Source: Bacteroidota bacterium (GTDB taxonomy: Bacteria > Bacteroidota > Bacteroidia > Flavobacteriales > Weeksellaceae). Taken from it: 5,237 nt of DNA. The stretch is taken from NCBI GenBank assembly GCA_023420435.1, contig JAEZWE010000134.1, positions 1 to 5,237 of the forward strand, given 5' to 3'. Below, in pieces: positions 1 to 5,237 of the stretch (the first letter of the stretch is position 1; each line of letters starts with the position of its first letter). Made by a program: the position numbers and the translations under genes. The notes under the pieces are model-generated. The model ran no database searches. It was given only the letters and a program-made list of their open reading frames with translations, and had not been told where the DNA came from.

Positions 1-2772
1 TTCCAAAGTACTGTCTTTCCCCATTACTTCTCCGGTAGATTTCATTTCCGGACCGAGAGAAATATCAACTTTCGTTAATTTTGAGAAAGAGAAAACCGGA
101 ACTTTTACAAAAACGCCTTCTTTTTCAGGAACCAATCCGTTTTCGTAGCCTAAATCTTTCAGTTTTGCTCCAAGAATGACTTTAGTAGCCAAATTCGCCA
201 TCGGAACATCGGTAATTTTTGAAAGAAAAGGAACGGTTCTGGATGAACGTGGATTTACTTCAATAACGTACACCTGATTTTCAAACAAAACATACTGAAT
301 ATTCATCAAACCAATGACATTCAATCCTTTGGCTAGTTTTTCGGTATAATCAACGAGATCTTTCATACATTTTTCGTTGATATTTTGTGGTGGATAAACC
401 GCAATCGAGTCACCGGAATGCACTCCTGCTCTTTCGATATGCTCCATAATTCCAGGAATTACAACGGTTTCACCATCGCAAATTGCGTCAACTTCCACTT
501 CTTTTCCAACCATATATTTGTCGATCAAAATCGGATGTTCCGGATTAATGTGCACCGCAAATTCCATATAATGAGCCAGTTCTGCGTCAGAATATACAAT
601 TTCCATCGCGCGTCCTCCCAAAACGTAACTTGGACGAACCAAAACAGGATACCCAATTTCAGCAGCAATTTTCAGCGCTTCATCTTTCGTGAAACACGTT
701 TTACCAACGGGTTGCGGAATTCCCAATTCCTGAAGTGTGGCTTCAAATTTATTTCGGTTTTCGGCTCTGTCTAAATCTTCGAGCGAAGTTCCCAAAATTT
801 GAACTCCATGAGAAGCCAATTTATCGGCTAAGTTGATGGCAGTTTGACCTCCGAACTGTACTACAACACCTTTTGGTTTTTCGAGTTCGATGATATTCAT
901 TACATCTTCTTCCGTTAAAGGCTCGAAATATAATTTATCCGAAATCGAAAAATCTGTGGAAACGGTTTCCGGATTATTATTGATGATAATGGCTTCGTAA
1001 CCCATTTCTTTAATGGCCCAAACCGAATGAACGGTTGCATAATCGAATTCTACACCTTGTCCAATTCTAATAGGACCTGAACCTAAAACAATAATTTTTT
1101 CTTTATTAGAAACTATACTTTCGTTTTCTTCTTCGTAGGTTCCGTAGAAATATGGGGTTTCACTTTCAAACTCAGCAGCACAAGTATCCACCATTTTATA
1201 CACCGGCATAATTCTGTTTTCTTTTCGGAAAGCAAAAACTTCACGTTGAGAAATTCCCCAAAGATGAGCGATATTTACATCCGAAAAACCGAGTTTTTTG
1301 GCTTGTTTTACCAATTCAATTTGTTCAAGCGTTGTTAGAGATTTAAGCTCTAGCAACGCTCCTTCAAAATCAATGAGTTTTTTAATTTTCCAGATGAAGA
1401 ATTTATCAATTTTGCTCCATTCTACAATTTGTTCCCAGTCGTAACCTTTTCTCAGTGCATCTCCAATAATGAAGAGTCTTTCGTCGTCACAAACCCTTAT
1501 TCTTCTTTCAATTTCTTCATGAGTCAAATTTTCAGCTTGTTTGGTTTTCAAACCTAAATGACGGATTCCGGTTTCTAAAGAACGAATGGCTTTTTGCAAA
1601 CTTTCCTCGAAATTTCTTCCAATGGCCATTACTTCTCCCGTAGCTTTCATTTGGGTAGAAAGTCTTCTGTCCGCAGTTTCAAATTTATCGAAAGGAAATC
1701 TTGGAAATTTAGTGACTACATAATCCAAAGCAGGTTCAAAACAAGCATAAGAAGTTTCAGTAACCGGATTTTTGATTTCATCTAAAGTTAAACCTACTGC
1801 AATTTTTGCCGCAATTTTTGCAATTGGATAACCGGTTGCTTTACTTGCCAAAGCCGAACTTCTAGAAACTCTTGGGTTTACTTCAATAATATAATAATTG
1901 AAAGAATGTGGATCCAAAGCTAACTGTACGTTACATCCTCCTTCAATTCCTAAAGCTCTAATAATTTTTAAAGATGCATTTCTCAGCAACTGATATTCTC
2001 TGTCTGAAAGGGTTTGTGAAGGAGCAACAACAATAGAGTCACCCGTATGAACACCCACAGGATCAATATTTTCCATATTACAAACTACAATGGCATTGTC
2101 GTTTGCATCACGCATTACTTCGTATTCAATTTCTTTGAAACCAGCGATGGATCTTTCAATTAAACATTGTGTTACAGGAGAATGTTTTAACCCAAGTTCT
2201 GCAATTTCTTTCAATTCTGTTTCAGAAGAGGCTATTCCACCTCCGGTTCCACCCATCGTAAAAGCAGGTCTTACGATAACGGGATAACCTATTTTCTCAG
2301 CAAATTTTAATGCTGCTTCAACAGTGGAAACAATATCAGATTCCGGAACCGGTTCATTTAATTCACGCATCAATTCGCGGAATAAGTCTCTGTCTTCCGC
2401 TCTGTTGATGGCGGAAAGTTTGGTTCCTAAAACTTCTACTTTGCATTCTTCCAAAATTCCGGATTTTTCTAATTCTACCGCCATATTCAGTCCGGTTTGT
2501 CCGCCCAAAGTTGGCAGCAAAGCATCCGGACGTTCTTTTCGGATGATATGACTTACAAATTCTAAAGAAATGGGTTCTATATAAACTTTATCGGCGATTT
2601 CCACATCAGTCATAATGGTTGCCGGATTGGAATTGATGAGGATGACTTTGTAGCCTTCTTCACGTAATGATAAACAGGCTTGTGTTCCTGCATAATCGAA
2701 TTCTGCGGCTTGTCCGATGATAATCGGTCCGCTTCCTATTACTAAAATGGTTTTTATGTCTGTTCGTTTCAT
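1..2772 (-). CDS. carB: Carbamoyl-phosphate synthase large subunit, 3' end outside window
   Basis: This is the synthetase subunit: it makes carbamoyl phosphate from bicarbonate, two ATP and ammonia tunnelled from CarA. The frame is open for 924 codons from ATG 2770-2772 (MKRTDIKTILVIGSGPIIIG) to the window edge. The duplicated CarB layout is visible. The first ATP-grasp half has the loop MGGTGGG at residues 173-179 and the metal/ATP motif EVNPR at 297-301. A linker/oligomerisation region follows at about 400-550. The second half restarts at KIIVLGSGPIRIGQG (from about 559), with RPSYVLGGRAME at 713-724 and EVNPRSSR at 838-845. The family is usually about 1,070 residues, so roughly 150 C-terminal residues, essentially the MGS-like allosteric domain, are missing because the window ends and not because the gene is broken. 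I saw no frameshift. The start is fixed by the family N-terminus and an A-rich leader. The gene lies 387 bases after carA, with a four-helix-bundle pseudogene between them. Confidence 0.98.
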   Translation of the reverse strand, partial: MKRTDIKTILVIGSGPIIIGQAAEFDYAGTQACLSLREEGYKVILINSNPATIMTDVEIADKVYIEPISLEFVSHIIRKERPDALLPTLGGQTGLNMAVELEKSGILEECKVEVLGTKLSAINRAEDRDLFRELMRELNEPVPESDIVSTVEAALKFAEKIGYPVIVRPAFTMGGTGGGIASSETELKEIAELGLKHSPVTQCLIERSIAGFKEIEYEVMRDANDNAIVVCNMENIDPVGVHTGDSIVVAPSQTLSDREYQLLRNASLKIIRALGIEGGCNVQLALDPHSFNYYIIEVNPRVSRSSALASKATGYPIAKIAAKIAVGLTLDEIKNPVTETSYACFEPALDYVVTKFPRFPFDKFETADRRLSTQMKATGEVMAIGRNFEESLQKAIRSLETGIRHLGLKTKQAENLTHEEIERRIRVCDDERLFIIGDALRKGYDWEQIVEWSKIDKFFIWKIKKLIDFEGALLELKSLTTLEQIELVKQAKKLGFSDVNIAHLWGISQREVFAFRKENRIMPVYKMVDTCAAEFESETPYFYGTYEEENESIVSNKEKIIVLGSGPIRIGQGVEFDYATVHSVWAIKEMGYEAIIINNNPETVSTDFSISDKLYFEPLTEEDVMNIIELEKPKGVVVQFGGQTAINLADKLASHGVQILGTSLEDLDRAENRNKFEATLQELGIPQPVGKTCFTKDEALKIAAEIGYPVLVRPSYVLGGRAMEIVYSDAELAHYMEFAVHINPEHPILIDKYMVGKEVEVDAICDGETVVIPGIMEHIERAGVHSGDSIAVYPPQNINEKCMKDLVDYTEKLAKGLNVIGLMNIQYVLFENQVYVIEVNPRSSRTVPFLSKITDVPMANLATKVILGAKLKDLGYENGLVPEKEGVFVKVPVFSFSKLTKVDISLGPEMKSTGEVMGKDSTLE

Positions 2773-2783
2773 TTTTATTTTTA
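2773..2783 (-). promoter_or_regulatory. A-rich leader in front of carB start
   Basis: The eleven bases before the carB ATG read TAAAAATAAAA on the minus strand, with no purine-rich Shine-Dalgarno motif at the usual distance. A-rich unstructured leaders are typical of translation starts in Flavobacteriia. This supports ATG 2770-2772 as the start, and no better in-frame ATG is seen nearby. The leader directly abuts the outer edge of the left heptad array. Confidence 0.5.
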
Positions 2784-2817
2784 GATTCGAGAGCCGAGAA
2801 CCAAGATTCAAGACTTT
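2783..2817 (+). repeat. Left heptad array, AGANYCR family
   Basis: Read on the plus strand, AGA recurs every 7 bases at 2783, 2790, 2797, 2804 and 2811. The units are AGATTCG, AGAGCCG, AGAACCA, AGATTCA and a degenerate AGACTTT. The array begins 10 bases upstream of carB and points inward to the four-helix-bundle pseudogene, whose stop is immediately beside it. It is the inverted partner of the array at 3166-3200: positions 2790-2813 match the reverse complement of 3177-3200 at 22 of 24 bases, including an unbroken AGAGCCGAGAACC. Confidence 0.85.
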
Positions 2818-2818
2818 C

Positions 2819-3167
2819 TTATTTTAGATTTTGTTTAAAACCGTATATCATTTTCTGAGTTTCAATTAAATCAGATAGAATTTTATTAACAGAATCTTCT
2901 GTTAAATGATTAAGCTCTTTAGATAAATTAGCTGTGTTTGAAGTTCAAATGCGGATCCTAAGGCGATTGCGATAAAATGATTGAATTCTTTATTGTTATT
3001 TCTACCACTTCCTTCTGCAATGTAGAAGGTATCGAAACTGCACTTCTTTTCATTTGGGAGGCCAATCCGAATTTTTCATCTGAACTTAATTCTTTACAAG
3101 CAATATAGATTTCTTTTGCAAGCGAGATTGACTTTTGCCCAAAAATTAATTTTTCAAAATTATGCAT
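2819..3167 (-). pseudogene. Four-helix-bundle (S23/IVP-like) protein, two frameshifts
   Basis: The first 48 codons from ATG 3165-3167 give MHNFEKLIFGQKSISLAKEI and onward to RSAVSIPS, the classic start of the small four-helix-bundle family known from 23S rRNA intervening sequences. The intact frame then stops after 69 residues, with 21 out-of-frame residues. Restoring one base beside 3023 (TCT A-C ATT, expected TCTAACATT) resumes the family signature SNIAEGSGRNNNKEFNHF. Restoring one T in the run at 2925-2927 resumes LSKELNHLTED and ends QKMIYGFKQNLK before TAA at 2819-2821. The repaired protein would be 116 residues, a normal family length. The usual tryptophan in the WQK motif is glycine here (FGQKS). 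The start overlaps the end of carA by 8 bases. The family's biochemical function is not established, although relatives serve as Avd subunits of diversity-generating retroelements; none is present here. Sequencing error at two short homopolymers is the main alternative. Confidence 0.85.
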
Positions 3168-4275
3168 AGTCTTGATTCTTGATTCTCGGTTCTCGGCTCT
3201 TAAAATTCTCCATCAACTCAATAAACTCATCAAAAAGGTAATTGGCATCTTCAGGACCCGGACTTGCCTCAGGATGATACTGCACCGAGAAACAAGGATA
3301 AATTTTGTGTTTCACGCCTTCATTGGTTCGGTCGTTTAGAGCGATATGCGTTTCAACCAAATCGGTATTTTTCAAGCTTTCCTGATCTACGGCGTAACCG
3401 TGATTTTGGGAAGTAATGGCGACTTTATTTTTTTCCAAATCCAAAACCGGATGATTTCCGCCGCGATGTCCGAATTTTAATTTATAAGTTTTCGCTCCAC
3501 ATGCCAAAGAAATCAATTGATGTCCTAAGCAAATTCCAAAAATTGGAACTTTTCCCAGTAAACCATTAATCATTTCAGAAGCGCCTTTTACGTCTTCAGG
3601 ATCTCCAGGTCCGTTGGAAAGCATAATTCCATCAGGATTCATGAGTAAAATTTCTTCTGCAGTGGTATTTTGCGAAACAACGATGACGTCGCAATTTCTT
3701 TGCGAAAGTTCGCGGATAATTCCCAATTTGGAACCGAAATCTACCAAAACAACTTTGAAACCTCTTCCCGGACTTGCATACGACGTTTTTGTAGAGACTG
3801 TTTCAACTTGATTGATAGGAAATTTTTTGGATATTAAATATTCAACAACTGAATTTTCATTCGTATCGAAATTTACTATTTTTCCTTTTACTACTCCTTT
3901 ATCTCGCAAAACCCGGGTTAATCTTCGGGTATCAATTTCAGAAATTCCGGAAATATTTTTCTTTTGAAAAAATTCATCTAAAGACATCTGACTTCTGAAA
4001 TTGGAAGGAAATTCACAAACTTCTTTTACAATTAGACCTTTGATTGCTGGTTCAATGCTTTCGTAATCATCACGGTTGATGCCGTAATTTCCAATTAAAG
4101 GATAAGTCATGCAAACAATTTGTCCGCAATAACTGGGATCGGAAATCAGTTCCTGATACCCTGTCATTCCTGTATTAAAGACCACTTCACCTTCTGTTTC
4201 CTGATTCGCTCCGAAACCTTTTCCGTGGAAAATTTCGCCAGTTTCGAGGATTAATTTCTTTTTTTGCTGTATCAT
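3160..4275 (-). CDS. carA: Carbamoyl-phosphate synthase small (glutaminase) subunit
   Basis: CarA hydrolyses glutamine and passes the ammonia through a tunnel to CarB. I place the start at ATG 4273-4275, giving MIQQKKKLILETGEIFHGKG and 371 residues, close to the family's usual 360-385. The N-terminal CarA domain (to about 180) holds GEVVFNTGMTGYQE and GISEIDTRRLTR. The C-terminal class I glutamine amidotransferase domain has the oxyanion loop LSNGPGDP (219-226), the nucleophile elbow GICLGHQ with C249, and the catalytic H334/E336 in YHPEASPGP, so the triad is complete. The frame is open 23 codons further upstream, but those codons only read through heptad repeats and match nothing in the family. 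The C-terminal SREPRIKNQDYA is written by another heptad array and looks acquired. The gene starts 90 bases after pyrB, consistent with one operon. Its last 8 bases overlap the pseudogene. Confidence 0.97.
   Translation of the reverse strand: MIQQKKKLILETGEIFHGKGFGANQETEGEVVFNTGMTGYQELISDPSYCGQIVCMTYPLIGNYGINRDDYESIEPAIKGLIVKEVCEFPSNFRSQMSLDEFFQKKNISGISEIDTRRLTRVLRDKGVVKGKIVNFDTNENSVVEYLISKKFPINQVETVSTKTSYASPGRGFKVVLVDFGSKLGIIRELSQRNCDVIVVSQNTTAEEILLMNPDGIMLSNGPGDPEDVKGASEMINGLLGKVPIFGICLGHQLISLACGAKTYKLKFGHRGGNHPVLDLEKNKVAITSQNHGYAVDQESLKNTDLVETHIALNDRTNEGVKHKIYPCFSVQYHPEASPGPEDANYLFDEFIELMENFKSREPRIKNQDYA
3166..3200 (-). repeat. Right heptad array, AGANYCR family, overlapping carA 3' end
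   Basis: Read on the minus strand from 3200 down, the units are AGAGCCG, AGAACCG, AGAATCA, AGAATCA and AGACTAT, each exactly 7 bases. The array points into the four-helix-bundle gene and is the inverted partner of 2783-2817. It lies wholly inside the carA frame, where it is read as the terminal residues SREPRIKNQDY, and its last unit overlaps the ATG of the downstream pseudogene by two bases. Confidence 0.85.
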
Positions 4276-4285
4276 TTTTTTTAAA
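4276..4285 (-). promoter_or_regulatory. A-rich leader in front of carA start
   Basis: The minus strand reads TTTAAAAAAA directly before ATG 4273-4275, with no Shine-Dalgarno motif. It matches the style of the carB leader and supports this start over the longer frame beginning at 4344. Confidence 0.5.
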
Positions 4286-4286
4286 T

Positions 4287-4307
4287 GTAATATGTACAAC
4301 GTACAAT
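4287..4307 (+). repeat. Heptad array, GTACAAN family, carA-proximal arm
   Basis: On the plus strand three 7-base units follow one another: GTAATAT (degenerate), GTACAAC and GTACAAT. They face the array at 4329-4356 across a short AT-rich spacer. The array lies in the 5' leader of carA. Confidence 0.75.
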
Positions 4308-4356
4308 CTAATTTTATTTTTAAAACTTGAAGTACTTTGTACATTGTACATTGTAC
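4294..4356 (-). other. Predicted RNA hairpin in the pyrB-carA gap
   Basis: In the operon transcript, 4356-4343 (GUACAAUGUACAAU) can pair with 4307-4294 (AUUGUACGUUGUAC) over 14 consecutive pairs, one of them U-G, enclosing a 35-base AU-rich loop (4308-4342). No U-tract follows the stem; an A-rich stretch and the carA ATG come next, so it does not look like an intrinsic terminator. It could affect mRNA processing or carA translation, or could simply result from the inverted repeats. Because the units repeat, pairing in other registers shifted by 7 bases is also possible. Confidence 0.5.
4329..4356 (-). repeat. Heptad array, GTACAAN family, pyrB-proximal arm
   Basis: Read on the minus strand, four 7-base units start at 4356: GTACAAT, GTACAAT, GTACAAA and GTACTTC. 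GTAC therefore recurs at 4332, 4339, 4346 and 4353. The array starts 10 bases after the pyrB stop codon and is inverted relative to the array at 4287-4307. The pyrB-carA gap contains little besides these two arrays and an AT-rich spacer. Confidence 0.85.
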
Positions 4357-4365
4357 TTTTTACAA

Positions 4366-5237
4366 TTATTTAAACTCAATTCCTTTTTCTTCTAATGCTT
4401 TTTTCAAAATGGCCATTCTTGCAAAAACACCATTTTGCATTTGTTTGAAAATTCTGGAACGCTCACATTCCACCAAATCGGTATCAATTTCTACACCTCG
4501 ATTGATTGGAGCTGGATGCATAATAATGGCAGATTTTTTCATTTTCGTTTCACGATTTTTGGTTAAACCAAATTTTTGCAAATATTCTTCTGCGGTATAG
4601 GAAGATTGATTGTCATGTCTTTCATGTTGAATCCTGAGCAACATTAATACATCTATTTCTTCAATAATATCATCTAAATTTTTGAAATTTTCGGTAGATT
4701 TATCAAACCAAATTTCCGGACCTGAAAAATAAATAGTAGCACCTAGTTTTTCTAATGCTTGCTGGGCTGAATTCGCAACACGACTGTGTTTTACATCACC
4801 GGCAATACAGATTTTCAAATTTTTAAAAGTCCCAAATTCCTGATAAATGGTCATTAAATCCAATATCGTTTGTGAAGGATGGTTTCCTGTTCCGTCTCCT
4901 CCGTTGATAATTGGAATTTGGATGTTTTCCAATTCTTTGTAAAACTCGTTTTGTTGATGTCGGATCACCACCAAATCCATTCCCAAACTTTCTAAAGTTT
5001 TCACGGTGTCATACAAAGATTCTCCTTTTTTTACCGAACTTGTAGATATATCGAATGGAATTACGCTAAATCCTAATTTTCTTTCCGCTACTTCAAAGCT
5101 GGTTTTAGTTCGTGTACTGTTTTCAAAAAATAGATTTGATACAAAAATCTCAGTTTTTGCTTTCAAAATTTTTCCATTAGAAAATTCAATGGCTTCTTCC
5201 AGTATTTTTAAGATCTGTTCTTCAGAATGTTGTGAAA
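4366..5237 (-). CDS. pyrB: Aspartate carbamoyltransferase catalytic subunit, 5' end outside window
   Basis: PyrB condenses carbamoyl phosphate with L-aspartate to give N-carbamoyl-L-aspartate, the committed step of pyrimidine synthesis. The frame ends at TAA 4366-4368 and stays open to the window edge, giving 289 visible residues. The family is usually about 305-310, so some 15-20 N-terminal residues lie outside. The carbamoyl-phosphate loop FFENSTRTKTSFE (STRT at 5107-5118) and the lysine loop SSVKKGESLYDT form the N-terminal domain. GDGTGNHPSQ and GDVKHSRVANS follow, and the aspartate domain shows LLRIQHER and HPAPINRG (4495-4518). All expected catalytic motifs are present. A TTG at 5164-5166 could be mistaken for a start, but coding with a normal PyrB helix (SEEQILKILEEAIEFSNGKI) continues upstream of it. 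PyrB uses the product of CarAB encoded just downstream. No regulatory PyrI subunit is visible in the window. Confidence 0.97.
   Translation of the reverse strand, partial: SQHSEEQILKILEEAIEFSNGKILKAKTEIFVSNLFFENSTRTKTSFEVAERKLGFSVIPFDISTSSVKKGESLYDTVKTLESLGMDLVVIRHQQNEFYKELENIQIPIINGGDGTGNHPSQTILDLMTIYQEFGTFKNLKICIAGDVKHSRVANSAQQALEKLGATIYFSGPEIWFDKSTENFKNLDDIIEEIDVLMLLRIQHERHDNQSSYTAEEYLQKFGLTKNRETKMKKSAIIMHPAPINRGVEIDTDLVECERSRIFKQMQNGVFARMAILKKALEEKGIEFK

Larger units (their letters stand above)
2783..3200. mobile_element. Candidate IVS-like insert: four-helix-bundle gene between inverted heptad arrays
   Basis: A module of about 418 bp separates carA from carB, two genes that often lie much closer together. 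Its ends are inverted arrays of AGANYCR heptads (2783-2817 and 3166-3200). Its only cargo is a decayed S23/IVP-type four-helix-bundle gene. No transposase, integrase or reverse transcriptase is present, so any movement would depend on another factor. I found no convincing target-site duplication: the flanks are TTTTA on the carA side and AAAAATAA on the carB side. In the operon mRNA the two arms could pair into a 24-bp stem with one A-A mismatch and one G-U pair. This recalls the 23S rRNA intervening sequences that carry an IVP ORF in a stem cut by RNase III. Calling it a mobile unit is inference; the repeats and the cargo are seen directly. Confidence 0.45.

Noticed and set aside
385..2551. 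Plus-strand open frames at 385-774, 1594-1785, 2090-2287 and 2324-2551
   Set aside because: All lie opposite the continuous carB coding frame, have no recognisable protein features and are antisense shadows.
3155..3162. Minus-strand TAATTTTG resembling the Bacteroidota -7 element TAnnTTTG
   Set aside because: No TTTG -33 element lies at the right distance upstream (that stretch is the heptad array), and the match is short in AT-rich DNA.
2783..3200. Part of a diversity-generating retroelement (Avd-like four-helix bundle)
   Set aside because: No reverse transcriptase, template repeat or variable repeat is present, and the gene is frameshifted.
4276..4344. Longer carA starting at ATG 4342-4344, adding 23 residues
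   Set aside because: The extra residues only translate GTACAAN repeats and AT-rich spacer. They match no CarA N-terminus, whereas the start at 4273-4275 has an A-rich leader and family-like sequence.
4287..4356. CRISPR array or intrinsic terminator
   Set aside because: The 7-base units have no spacers, so this is not a CRISPR array. The stem is followed by an A-rich leader and not a U-tract, so it does not fit an intrinsic terminator.
3614..4600. Plus-strand open frames at 3614-3811 and 4337-4600
   Set aside because: They are antisense to carA and pyrB, show no family motif, and the second starts in heptad repeat sequence.
4366..5166. pyrB starting at the internal TTG 5164-5166
   Set aside because: The frame continues upstream to the window edge with normal PyrB N-terminal helix sequence, and a start here would remove part of the carbamoyl-phosphate domain.

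Overview
The window comes from an AT-rich genome, most likely a member of the Bacteroidota, class Flavobacteriia, and perhaps a Chryseobacterium-like Weeksellaceae. This rests on the protein style of the three enzymes, the gene order pyrB-carA-carB, A-rich leaders with no Shine-Dalgarno sequence before both visible start codons, and short heptad repeats in the gaps. The genus is an inference.

All genes lie on the minus strand and read from high to low coordinates. First is pyrB (aspartate carbamoyltransferase; its start lies beyond position 5237). A 90-base gap follows, then carA (small, glutaminase subunit of carbamoyl-phosphate synthetase). Next is a 387-base interval holding a broken four-helix-bundle (S23/IVP-like) gene, then carB (large subunit; its 3' end lies beyond position 1). 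CarA releases ammonia from glutamine, CarB turns it with bicarbonate and ATP into carbamoyl phosphate, and PyrB condenses that with aspartate. The cluster therefore encodes the first two steps of de novo pyrimidine synthesis, and CarAB can also feed arginine synthesis.

The unusual content is in the two gaps. Each gap carries arrays with a strict 7-base period, placed as facing inverted copies, but the heptad differs between gaps. In the carA-carB gap the unit is about AGANYCR, at 2783-2817 (+) and 3166-3200 (-), and the two arrays bracket the four-helix-bundle gene like terminal inverted repeats. In the pyrB-carA gap the unit is about GTACAAN, at 4287-4307 (+) and 4329-4356 (-), and it can fold into a 14-bp hairpin. 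The right AGANYCR array also encodes the last residues of CarA. The four-helix-bundle gene carries two separate one-base deletions and has lost a family tryptophan, so it looks like a decaying passenger. The layout resembles the intervening sequences of 23S rRNA (a four-helix-bundle ORF inside a long RNA stem), here placed inside an mRNA operon.

The remaining sequence is ordinary housekeeping coding DNA. I saw no tRNA, rRNA, CRISPR array or transposase.
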